Shown piece after piece: positions 49,775 through 59,500 of a stretch of DNA of 64,000 nt. The DNA lies in assembly GCA_963837755.1 (NCBI GenBank), contig CAWIOP010000005.1, positions 1-64,000 of the forward strand. Reading direction: 5' to 3'. Each line of letters begins with the position of its first letter. The first letter of the stretch is position 1. This DNA is from JADGHX01 sp963837755. Lineage in GTDB: Bacteria > Pseudomonadota > Gammaproteobacteria > Steroidobacterales > Steroidobacteraceae. The position numbers were made by a program, and so were the translations under genes. The notes below the pieces were generated by a model that saw only the letters and a program-made list of their open reading frames with translations, made no database searches and was not told the DNA's origin.

Positions 49775-51646
49775 ATGCCCAATCCCGGCACATTCACCTT
49801 ACACAGCAACGCGGTGCCGCCGCTCCCCGCCGGCGGCTATGTCGCGCACCTCCGGCAGACGATCACCGCGCCGGGCGCCTCGCCCGAGCAGGTGGACTCG
49901 CACTTCGAAGTGACCGCGCCGCGTTTTGCGCTGACGCCCGACCAGATTCTGTCGACGTTTCCGCCCAACCAGGCCGAAGGCGCGTTCAGCTCGCGCCTGC
50001 CGCACATCGTGCTCAAGCGCCGCACGTTGCCGTGGGAGCGCGAGCTCGATGGCAAGAACGCGCGAAGCGCGTTGCCGCGCGAGATTCCCTGGCTCGCGCT
50101 CGTGGTGCTCGCCGACGCCGAGTGCGAATTCCGGACGGCGAAACCGGTTGCGGAGTGCGTGACACCCGGTGTCGTGCTCGAAGGCCGCAACGACGTGGTC
50201 GTGGGAAACGCCATCGTCGTCACCGATCGGGTCGTGAGTCAGGTGTTCCCGAGCAAATTGGAGCTCGGGCTGCTCGCTCACGTGCGCAACGTGGATCTCA
50301 GCGACACCGAGCTCGCTCTCGGGGACGACGACGGCTGGCTCGCCGTGGTGATGGCTAATCGGCTGCCGCAGCCGGGTGTGCGCTATCGCGCGTGCCTGAT
50401 CTCGATCGAAGGACAGTACGGCGTGCTGCCGGATGCCGTCGTGCCGGAAGACCGGGACGCCATGATGTTCGCCGCGAAAACGGTGTACGAGAACGAAGCG
50501 CGAGGCGTGGACACGCTCTCGTACACCCACGGCGCCAGGGTCGGTGCGCGCTCGTTGACCACGGCGGACGGGTGGTCATCGAAGAAGGTGGTTGCCGGCA
50601 CGTCGTCGACCGGTGCTTCGCAGCCCTCGGAGCCGACGCTCATGACCGGCGCCATCGTGGGCGTCATGCATACGGTCGACATGGCGATCATCGATCCCGT
50701 CGCCACGCTTTATACGTTCCCTGTGCTCGCACATTGGCAGTTCACCTGTACGGGCGCGGGCGATTTCCAGTCGCTGATACAGAATCTGGACGTGGGCATG
50801 ACCGGCACGCTGCCCCGGGAGCTTCCGCCGGTGCAGGCCGGCGAAAAACCGCATCCGCCTCCGACGCGCGACCCTCCCGTGGTGGTGGACACCGGGCACA
50901 TCGCGCTTCAGCACGTGAGTCGCAACGGCGATCCCGCCACCGTCTGGTATCGCGGCCCGCTGGTGCCGCGTCCCACGCGGCGGGATGAGCGCGACGCTCA
51001 AGGCCGGCTGCCTCTGCTGCACGCGAGCGATCAGGCCCGTCGCGTCGGCCCGGATGGCCGCGAAAACCTGTCACTCGCCGCGGCATTCGAGATCGGGCGC
51101 CTGCTTGCGCTGGCTGAGCCCAGCGTCGTGGCAGCGCTGCTCAACTGGCGCAAGGAGATGCTGGAGCAGGATCGCCGCGCGGAGCTGCTCGACGCCGAGC
51201 CCTCGCTCGGCAAGCTCGGAATCGGGGATTTCATGGGCGGTTATGCGCGGCGCGCCGGGCATGAGCAGATCGTGCGGCTCGGCACGGACCAGGCGAAGCG
51301 GCTCGGCCGCGTGCGTCCGCGCGTCGATGAAGGCCGCCCGATCGCGGAGATCGACAATGCCGATCTGACGCAACTGCTCGCAACCGGATTCGGTGTGTCG
51401 GCGGATGTCGTGCGCGAGCTCATCCAGCCGGGAGTCGTGCGCACGGAGTTGCCGGAGGCGAGAGTCGCCAGACAGGTGCGCAACCTCGACCGGCTCGTTT
51501 CCACGGCCGGCAAGGAGTTCGCATCGCTGCGCCGTGCCGCTGAGAGCGAAGTCACCGCCATCGTGGCCGACGCGCTCGAAGCCAGGGCCGCCCCGGTCGG
51601 GCGGGGCGACGCACTCGACAAGCTGCTGAAACCGGAGGGACGCTGA
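49775..51646 (+). CDS. Hypothetical 623-aa protein of giant operon
   Basis: No family recognised. The N-terminal half is beta-rich and starts PGTFTLHSNAVPPLPAGGY, suggestive of an immunoglobulin-like or assembly domain. The middle carries a Pro-rich stretch (HPPPTRDPPVV) and the C-terminal third is helical (LAEPSVVAALLNWRKEMLEQ). There is no signal peptide or membrane segment. It starts two bases after the giant protein stop and its own stop overlaps the next ATG, showing strict co-expression. The sequence HIVLKRRTLPWERELDG is well defined and would be a good search seed. Confidence 0.7.
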   Translation: MPNPGTFTLHSNAVPPLPAGGYVAHLRQTITAPGASPEQVDSHFEVTAPRFALTPDQILSTFPPNQAEGAFSSRLPHIVLKRRTLPWERELDGKNARSALPREIPWLALVVLADAECEFRTAKPVAECVTPGVVLEGRNDVVVGNAIVVTDRVVSQVFPSKLELGLLAHVRNVDLSDTELALGDDDGWLAVVMANRLPQPGVRYRACLISIEGQYGVLPDAVVPEDRDAMMFAAKTVYENEARGVDTLSYTHGARVGARSLTTADGWSSKKVVAGTSSTGASQPSEPTLMTGAIVGVMHTVDMAIIDPVATLYTFPVLAHWQFTCTGAGDFQSLIQNLDVGMTGTLPRELPPVQAGEKPHPPPTRDPPVVVDTGHIALQHVSRNGDPATVWYRGPLVPRPTRRDERDAQGRLPLLHASDQARRVGPDGRENLSLAAAFEIGRLLALAEPSVVAALLNWRKEMLEQDRRAELLDAEPSLGKLGIGDFMGGYARRAGHEQIVRLGTDQAKRLGRVRPRVDEGRPIAEIDNADLTQLLATGFGVSADVVRELIQPGVVRTELPEARVARQVRNLDRLVSTAGKEFASLRRAAESEVTAIVADALEARAAPVGRGDALDKLLKPEGR

Positions 51647-52680
51647 TGACGCGCTCAGCCTATCTTTCCAACCCGCTGGTCTTCGAGGCAACGACCAAGG
51701 CCGTCGTCCGCGGCCGCAAGGACGCCGAGGCCACGCCGCTCGGTGACATTCTTCCCGATAGCGCTCGCCGCTGGCTCGCGCGGCTGCGATTGCTCGAGGG
51801 TGTGCCGTTCGCGCATCTGATTCCGGACAGCGAGCTGTTGCCGCCCGAGTCGATCCGCTTCTTCTATCTCGATCGCGAGTGGACCGACGCGCTGGTGCAA
51901 GGCGCGTTGTCGGTGGGCACCGTGAACTCGCTGGATCGGCAGCACTTGCAGGGCCTGCACGCGCGCATCCGCGACGAGGTCGATGCGGAGGAGCGCAAGG
52001 TACGCACGGTGGGTGCCGATGTTCCGGGCGCCGCCGCTGCCGAGACAATCACCGGGTTTCTGCTCCGCTCGCGACTGGTGTCAGGCTGGCCGGCGCTTCA
52101 CGTGCGCGGCTATCGGCAGGAGATTGGTCCCGACGACGGCAAGGTCGACGAAAACGATCCGCGCCGTCTGCGCCTCGTGCGCCTGGAGCGGCTCGCACCG
52201 GCGGTGCTCCTGTGTCTGTTCGACGGCGTGCCGCAGATCGTGCACATCGAAGAGCCGCGCCAGGGAATCCAGTTCGGCGTCGATCTGGTCACCAATGGCG
52301 ACGGCGTGACGACGGGCGCGGACGTTCCGCTGCGCGACGTTCTCACCTCGACACGGCTCGACAAGGTGATGCCCGCGCCCGCCGGCGAAACCGTTGCGCA
52401 CGTGCCGTTCCGTCAGGGCGCACCCGGTGTCATCGACGTGCAGACGTTGGCACAGCGCATCGCTGCGCAGCCGGCGACGCATGTGAACGCTTTCGGCGGG
52501 CCGGGCGTGGGGAGCGCCGAGCTCGCGATGGAGATGCTGCAGTTTCCGTTTCGGCAGGTATTCGGCGATCCGCGCCAGGGCACGCGGCCCGGCGCGGTGG
52601 TGCTGGAGTTCATCGACCTGTTCAAGCCGCAGATCAGGATCGCGATGGTGCGGGAGTGGGAGCAGGGAGGGCATCGATGA
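51646..52680 (+). CDS. Hypothetical 344-aa protein of giant operon
   Basis: No family recognised. Notable stretches are SIRFFYLDREWTDALVQGALSVG and LLRSRLVSGWPALHVRGY, conserved-looking mixed alpha/beta sequence. The C-terminus is LELAMEMLQFPFRQVF-like helix and a final strand LEFIDLFKPQIRIAM. No signal peptide or transmembrane helix. The ATG overlaps the preceding stop and the stop overlaps the next ATG. Size and position suggest a structural or adaptor subunit of a complex with its large neighbours, which is inference only. Confidence 0.7.
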   Translation: MTRSAYLSNPLVFEATTKAVVRGRKDAEATPLGDILPDSARRWLARLRLLEGVPFAHLIPDSELLPPESIRFFYLDREWTDALVQGALSVGTVNSLDRQHLQGLHARIRDEVDAEERKVRTVGADVPGAAAAETITGFLLRSRLVSGWPALHVRGYRQEIGPDDGKVDENDPRRLRLVRLERLAPAVLLCLFDGVPQIVHIEEPRQGIQFGVDLVTNGDGVTTGADVPLRDVLTSTRLDKVMPAPAGETVAHVPFRQGAPGVIDVQTLAQRIAAQPATHVNAFGGPGVGSAELAMEMLQFPFRQVFGDPRQGTRPGAVVLEFIDLFKPQIRIAMVREWEQGGHR

Positions 52681-55600
52681 GCAGCAAGCTCACCGCGGAC
52701 CAGATCGCGAAAGCGATCCTCACGCCGGAGTTTGCGGCGCTCACCCGTACCGATCTGCGCCACACGGCCATCCGGTCGTGGGATACAGGCTTGCAGCGTG
52801 CGCCGCGACTGCTCGTGCCGATCGACGTGCAGGCGCTGGTGGTTGGCCGGGCCGCTGCCGTGCAGGCCGTGCCCACCGAAACGATTCTCCCATTCGCGGA
52901 TGCGGGCGATGCACCCGCCACCGCGCTGCCTCAGCCGCCGGAGCCGTTCAGCCCTGCGGTGAATCGGCCGCTGGGCGTGCATCTGCATTGGGCCATGCCA
53001 GATGGTCTTACACGAGGCGACGCGGGCGGCACTCGCAACACGGCTGTTGCGGCCGGCAATCCATCGAAGCTTCCCTGCCTGCCCGATCGCTGGGTCGTGG
53101 TGCGGATGGTGAATGGCACGCGCACGACCAGGCGCTGGATCATCGAGTCCGATCGCGGCGATCACCACGATCTCACCGGCTGGACGGAACAGGGCCCTTT
53201 GCCGGCGAACACCGTGACCGGTGCGGCGGGACGGCGAGTCTTCCCGCGCGAACGACTCACTGCGGTGGCGGGTGGCGATCTGAGTTGGGCCGCCACGTAC
53301 GACGCAGTGGTCGACCGGTTCGCTTTTCACGATGACCTGAAGGACATTCCCGCCGCAAACCTTGCCGCCCTCGAGATTTCATATCTCGTGAGCGGATGGT
53401 GGTCCGATCCGGCGCTCGATCCCCTGCATGAATGCACGTCCGTCGGTGCATACCAGGAGCGCACGCGCTGGCTCGGCTGGCTTGCGCCGGAGCCTGAGGG
53501 CCTGGCCGAATCCACCGTGCAGCGCTCCGGGGAACGCAAGCGGCGCGAAACGTTGAAACTCGAGTCCCCACCTGTCGCGCGAACAGGGCGAACGGCCAAG
53601 GCCGGCGGGGGAGCGTTCGCCGAAGACGTGCAGATGGTGAACCTTCCCAATCATCTCATCGAGGAAGGCGCGAAGCTCGTCATCGCCGAGGGTCCGGCGA
53701 TTCCGCGGCAGACGTTGTTGCACGGAGTGATCGTCGGTGTAGCGCTCGCGGGCGGCCCGGATCTCGCGCCGGCCGCGAACACACTCGAAGTGGCGGCAGG
53801 GCCGACGGGCTTTGCGGCGTTGAGCGCGCTGCTGGCCGATGGCGCGGATGAGCAGCGCGCTTCTTCCGAGCGGCTGCTGGCGGCGTTCTCATCGGGACTG
53901 CTGTCGACCATCGACGCGCCGGGCGGCCTCGTTGCGGTGGATGAGGACCGGCACGCCAGCGCCTTCCGCGGAATTGCGACTGGCACCCGCGCCCGGCCGG
54001 ACCGGATCGCCGAAGGCGACGTGATGGTGACGGATCGTGCCGCTGCGCCGACGAAGGAGCGCACCGAGGCCGCGCGCAAGGGCAGTGCCGACGCACCCGA
54101 GGAGCGGAGCCTGCGATCGAAACTCATCCGGCAGGAGAAGCACCAGACCGAAAAATCCTCGCGCAGGCAGCGTTTCGGAGAGACCGAAGCGAAGGCGACG
54201 CCGCGCAGCTTTCGCGATGTGCCCGTGCCGACGCCACGCTGGTTCGTGCCCACGGACCTTGCGTTCGTGCTGCGCGGAGCCGTGCGGTCCTTCCGCCACG
54301 GTGGCGACGGAAGATTCACGGCTGCGGGTCAACTTGCGTGCCGCCTGCCCAGTCAGCTCGTGAAGGGCCTGCACGGAATACTCGAAGGCGAGAGCCTTCC
54401 GGCCGGTCTTGTCTCGCTGGGCTCGGGCGCCGTGCCGCCGGAAGTGGATCTTCTGTTGCGCGAAGCGGTGCTCACCGACCCGTATCGCTGGCGCGAGATC
54501 GTCCGCTTCATCGACGAGACGAGCGGCAAGCGCGGCGCGAATGTCGAGAATCGCGTGAAGGCGGAGATGGCGCTGCGACACGTCGGCACGAAGTCGCGAT
54601 CGCCGATCCCGGAGCTGGACGAACATGCGCGCGACACCCTGCGACGCTACTCGCTGCAGGACGGGTACGACGTTTCTCCAGTGGGTGTTACGCGGTGGAC
54701 GCAGCCGTGGGTGCCGCTCTGGTGCGAGTGGGAAGTGGAGCTTCGCGTCGAAAGCAGCCTGGATCGCTGGCAGCTGGGCCCCATCGACTTCGACGCGAAT
54801 CAGCCGATACCGCAGGCCGCGCCGGTGACGCGAACGGTGAGTGGGCGTGCGCTGCTCGCGTCGTCTGCCGCTCGCGCTCTCAGCGGGCAGATTCGCCAGT
54901 GGTTGTCCGATGAAGACGCGCGCGATCTGGCGGGCCAGAGCCAGATCACCGACGCGCGCGAAGCGGAGCTCGCCGCGGCGGCGGCGGCTGCCGAGGGGCT
55001 CGACGTGCTGGGCGGCACGTTCCACGGCATTCGCGAGACCTTGCTCGGGCTCGATCCTCACGATGAGGAGAGGGCGTTCATCGACCCTGCCGGCGTCGCT
55101 ACGAGCAAGCCCATGGCGCAGGGTCCGCCGATGCTCATCGCTGGGGGCAGCGCGACGATCACGCGCTTGCGAGTGGTTGACGCGTTCGGCCGCTGGCGCG
55201 ACGTTCCGGCGGCGCGATTGCGTGCAACGGAGATTCCCACCTCGAACACGCATCCCGCCGGCGCGCCCACTCTCGCGCTGCCGCCGCGATTGCAGCGACC
55301 GAGCCGCATTGCCTTTCGCTTCGTCGATCCGCGCACGGCCGACGGGGATCCGGACGTCGAAGCACGAGTGGATCAGCAGCACCCCGCCGAGGCGGTGAGT
55401 CCCGTGGCCGGCTGGCTGCTCCCCGATCACGTCGATGAGGGGCTCGAGTTTTTCGATGCCTCCGGCACGTCGCTCGGTCAACTCATTCATGACGAGCTCA
55501 CCGGCGCTGTGGTGTGGGAAGGTGCGCCGGGCCGGCCCGGACCGATCGGTGGTGCACCGGATCCGGGAAGCGATCCCGGTGCGCGTCACGTGACGCGTCT

Positions 55601-56522
55601 CGCCGCGGGCGCGGTGCAGGCGGACGCTACCGCGCGCAACGATCCGGCAGGCGCGCCGGCAGAGAGCGCACTCTCGGCACTGCTACGCGCGATCGACACG
55701 ACGATCTGGACCGTCGATCCGCTGGGCTCGGTGGGAACCGGTGCGGTAGCGGGCCTCGTAGGAAGACCGATCGCCGTCGTGCGCGCAGTGCTCCGGCTCG
55801 ACGTTGCTTCCGATGTCGACGCTCTCGCGTTCGCTGGCGACGCCGAGCGCGCGGCGCGCACGCAGGCCTACCTCGATTTCGCAGCGAGTGCCCTGGCGGT
55901 TCGGCTCGGTGAGCTCACGCGCACGGACGATGGTCTTCTGGCCTATGCGGTAGACGATGACTATCGCCAGCTGCGACTGGTGGCGCCGGAGATTCGGCAA
56001 CAGGCGCGTGACTCCGGCCGTTTGCGGGGACAGCTTTCGATTTACGGTGTGGGATCGCAGAACGATCCGCCAGTGCGCGTCATCGATCATCCGTACGTGA
56101 ACGGCCCGACGGATGTGGCGGTACGTTCGGGGCAAACCATCCGCCTGACCCTCCTGATGATGCCCGGTGGAAAAGTCCACGCGACGTGCGGTGTGTTGCC
56201 GCGCAAGTCGGTCGCGCTCGCGCGCGATTGGTTCCACGATGCGCTGATGCGGCTTTCACCGTCGTTCCGCGTGGGCCCGGTGCTCGTCGATCCCACCACC
56301 GTGCGACTGCCGATGATCACCGGTCTGGGCGACAAGCAGACATTCACCCGACGCGATACGCCGCTCACCTGGAAAGACGATCCGATCGTCGCGGCCACTC
56401 AGACCGCATACCTGCCCGACCTGCCGACGACGCTTCAGGAAGGCTGGATTCGCGTGCAACAGGATGCGCCCGGCGCCGGCGGTGGCCGTGGATCGGGCGG
56501 GTCCGGCGGGACCACCCGATGA
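52677..56522 (+). CDS. Hypothetical 1,281-aa protein of giant operon
   Basis: No family recognised. The N-terminal region includes LGVHLHWAMPDGLTRG and LPCLPDRWVVVRM, a pattern that reads like a conserved module. A charged low-complexity linker lies at about residues 460-505 (many Arg, Lys and Glu). The central part is mixed alpha/beta, and the end is glycine-rich (GAGGGRGSGGSGG). No signal peptide. The start overlaps the previous stop and its own stop overlaps the start of the beta-propeller gene. The ATG at 52677 is chosen for this overlap; the same frame is open 266 codons further upstream only as a shadow of the preceding gene. Confidence 0.7.
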   Translation: MSSKLTADQIAKAILTPEFAALTRTDLRHTAIRSWDTGLQRAPRLLVPIDVQALVVGRAAAVQAVPTETILPFADAGDAPATALPQPPEPFSPAVNRPLGVHLHWAMPDGLTRGDAGGTRNTAVAAGNPSKLPCLPDRWVVVRMVNGTRTTRRWIIESDRGDHHDLTGWTEQGPLPANTVTGAAGRRVFPRERLTAVAGGDLSWAATYDAVVDRFAFHDDLKDIPAANLAALEISYLVSGWWSDPALDPLHECTSVGAYQERTRWLGWLAPEPEGLAESTVQRSGERKRRETLKLESPPVARTGRTAKAGGGAFAEDVQMVNLPNHLIEEGAKLVIAEGPAIPRQTLLHGVIVGVALAGGPDLAPAANTLEVAAGPTGFAALSALLADGADEQRASSERLLAAFSSGLLSTIDAPGGLVAVDEDRHASAFRGIATGTRARPDRIAEGDVMVTDRAAAPTKERTEAARKGSADAPEERSLRSKLIRQEKHQTEKSSRRQRFGETEAKATPRSFRDVPVPTPRWFVPTDLAFVLRGAVRSFRHGGDGRFTAAGQLACRLPSQLVKGLHGILEGESLPAGLVSLGSGAVPPEVDLLLREAVLTDPYRWREIVRFIDETSGKRGANVENRVKAEMALRHVGTKSRSPIPELDEHARDTLRRYSLQDGYDVSPVGVTRWTQPWVPLWCEWEVELRVESSLDRWQLGPIDFDANQPIPQAAPVTRTVSGRALLASSAARALSGQIRQWLSDEDARDLAGQSQITDAREAELAAAAAAAEGLDVLGGTFHGIRETLLGLDPHDEERAFIDPAGVATSKPMAQGPPMLIAGGSATITRLRVVDAFGRWRDVPAARLRATEIPTSNTHPAGAPTLALPPRLQRPSRIAFRFVDPRTADGDPDVEARVDQQHPAEAVSPVAGWLLPDHVDEGLEFFDASGTSLGQLIHDELTGAVVWEGAPGRPGPIGGAPDPGSDPGARHVTRLAAGAVQADATARNDPAGAPAESALSALLRAIDTTIWTVDPLGSVGTGAVAGLVGRPIAVVRAVLRLDVASDVDALAFAGDAERAARTQAYLDFAASALAVRLGELTRTDDGLLAYAVDDDYRQLRLVAPEIRQQARDSGRLRGQLSIYGVGSQNDPPVRVIDHPYVNGPTDVAVRSGQTIRLTLLMMPGGKVHATCGVLPRKSVALARDWFHDALMRLSPSFRVGPVLVDPTTVRLPMITGLGDKQTFTRRDTPLTWKDDPIVAATQTAYLPDLPTTLQEGWIRVQQDAPGAGGGRGSGGSGGTTR

Positions 56523-59500
56523 CGCGCACCGTAAAGCCGCGTGCGGGCGTGCCGGATTTTCCGGCCGCGCCGGGTGCCGTTGCGCCATTGGTCGCTGACG
56601 CGGATGTGTGGGTGCCTCTGGGGCCGGCCGTCACGTTGCGCGGTGACGCGCGCACACGACCCCGCGTATCCGGTCGTTTCACCGCGCTGGCGGTTCATCA
56701 GAACGGACTGCGCGTGTATGCCGGCAGCGCGCTCGGCGGCCTCTGGTACAGCGAAGATGGCGGCGGCCGATGGATGGCGCTCGATTTCTATTCTTCCACG
56801 CGCAACGCTGCCGGCGCTCGCGTCTTTACGGATGCCAACGTGGTCGGTGCGATTGCCGTGGAGTGGGGTGCGACGGCCGTTGATGATGTGGTGTACGTGG
56901 GAACGGGAGAAAATCCCGCTACGGGTCTGGCGCGGATAGATAACGTCGTGCGAGGCGTCGGCATCCGGCGCGCAGTGAATCCGGTCGGCAGGACTCGCGG
57001 CGCAGTGCCTGCTCCGGTGGTCGCCGAACCCGTCGGTCCTGCCGCGGATCCGTGGCAGGTCGAGGCGCCGACGCTCAGCGGCGTGCTGGTGAATCGACTC
57101 GCTCGCGATGAACGCGCGCCCGCCGGCGAGGTGTGGGCCGCCACGAGCCTCGGTCTGTACAAGCGCGGCACCGTGGCTGCCGTGACTGCGTGGCAACTCG
57201 TGAACACGGGTCTCGGAGCCGTCGAGATTGCGGATGTGGTCGTCATGCCCGGCATCGCTGCCGAGCCGCGACGGATCTATGCGGCCACGGTGGACGGACG
57301 CGTCGCGCGCAGCGTCGACGGCACCGTGTGGGTTGCCGTGGCCCTGCCTCCCATTGCAGCTCCAGCAGGCAGGCCTGCCCTCAAGGCGATCACTCGCATG
57401 CGTCTCGCCGCGGCCAACATTGCGGCGCATGCCGTGGTCTACGCGCTCGCCGACGGTCCGCGGCTCTGGCGCATCGACGGCGACGTCGCGAAAGTCGTCA
57501 CGGGATTGCCTTCCGAACTGTTTGCGGATCGCCCGGTCGATGACTCGCAACCGAGCGGGATGGCGCTGGCCGTGCACCCCAATACGGACGGAACGCATCC
57601 GGATCTCATCATGGTCGGAGGCCAGCTCGCGAGGCTGCCCGCGGGCGCGCAACAGGCGGCACTCTACAAAGGCAATGTGACGCTCAGCGGCGCGAACTGG
57701 GAGTTTGCGCATGGTGCGGCGGTGGGTGGCCTGCCGCCCGAGTGGGTGGGCGATAGAGTTCCCAAGGGCATTCGCGCGCTCGCCTGGATTCGCGGACCCG
57801 GAGCTCCGGCGGCAACGCACGTGTGGGTAGCCTGTGACGGCGGGCTATTTCGCTCCGATGCCGATGGCGGCTTGCGCAGCTTCAAGCCGCGCAACTCCGG
57901 GCTTGCGGCAATCGAGTGCACGCAGATCGCGCAAGCTCCCGGCTCCGAGGCCGTTCTCCTGCTCAGCACGCGAAGCTCCGGCATACTGCGACGCGTGAGT
58001 GGCGAAACATGGGAAGTTTCGCTGCCCGGTGCGCGCGGCGGCGTCGCCATCGACGGCCTCGATGCAAATCGCATGTACGCCCAGGTCAGCAATGGATCCT
58101 GGCAGAAGTCCACCGACGGCGGTGCGACATGGAGCGATCTGCTCTTCATGACCAATGGTCCCGGCGCATGGGCGAGTGCCCGCAAGGCCGAAATCGATAC
58201 ATCGGCGCCCGTCAGCCAACTTGCCTTGTTGAGCGAAGCGGGCAGTGAGCGCGGCACGCAGCTCGCGCTCGGCACAGACCGCGTCTGGTACACCGACGAG
58301 ACGCTGACGCGCGCCGCGCGCAATACGTCGAGATCGGGATGGGTGACGCTGCCCACCGCGAGTGATCCCTATTCCGCGGCGGCGCCCAATCGTGCGCAGG
58401 ACCGGCTCAACGAAGCCGTGCTCGTCACACGCTGGGGCTCCGCGACCCGCCTCTACGCACTCACCCGGAAAGGCGTTTACTTTTTCGAGCGCAACGCCGC
58501 GGCCGCGTGGACGATGACGCAGCTCTACGACCAGGAGAAGGCCCACAGGAACTGGAAGGGCAAAGTGCCGGCCGGGGAGATTCCCGCCGATCTGCCCCTC
58601 ACCGCATTCGCCGTGCACGAGACGCTGAACGGAAAGGGCACGCTCTACGTGGGAACGTCGGGCGCGCACACCGAAAGCCATGTCTGGTGGTTCGATGGCG
58701 TCGGCACATGGGTCGGCACCGGGTTGAAACTCGACAGCCCGGTGTATGCGCTGGCCGTCGATCCGCTGATTCCCGAGGTTGTGTATGCCGGCACGGACGA
58801 GGGCGTGTGGAAGGGACGGCTCAACGCGCTCGCGGCGGGCGGGCGGGCGTGGACGTGGACGCGCTATTCGACCGGCCTGCCGGAAGCACCTTGCGTAGAC
58901 CTTCTCATCTCAGCGCCGGAGACGGGACAGCAGAGATTTCTGCGTGCAGCGCTCGCTGGACGGGGAGTGTGGGAGGTTGCAGTCGGCGCGCACATGCAAG
59001 CCCCGGACGTTTACCTGCGCTCGCATGCGTACGAAGCGCGAAGGGCGGGCGTTCCGGCGGGCGGCCCGCGCAGCCCGTTCGTTGATCCTGAAATCGTGAT
59101 GTATACGTCCGCGCATCCGCAGGTTCGTCTCGACGCGTCTCCCGACATACGAGTCTGGCGCGCGGCGGCTGCAGCTGCACCATCACCCGTCAGGTTGCCG
59201 GTGGTACCGGCGGCAGCTGGGCGGCCACTCGCAGCCGCGAATTTTGACGCGTTCGATGCATGGCTGCTGCGGTCCGCGCTGCGTGCCAGAGGTGAGGATG
59301 TCGATCTGGACGGTGACTGGACGACTGGCAGCGACGCGGCTCTGCTGAACCAGCGGAACGCTCTGTTTCCAGCGGCGGCGCCCACCGACGCCGCTCTCTG
59401 GACGGCGCTCGTGGCCGGGAATGCACTGGCCTGCGACAACACGCCCCCGGACCACGCCGACGCTGCGCGACATGTGCCCGACGAGCCCGATCGCTGGCTG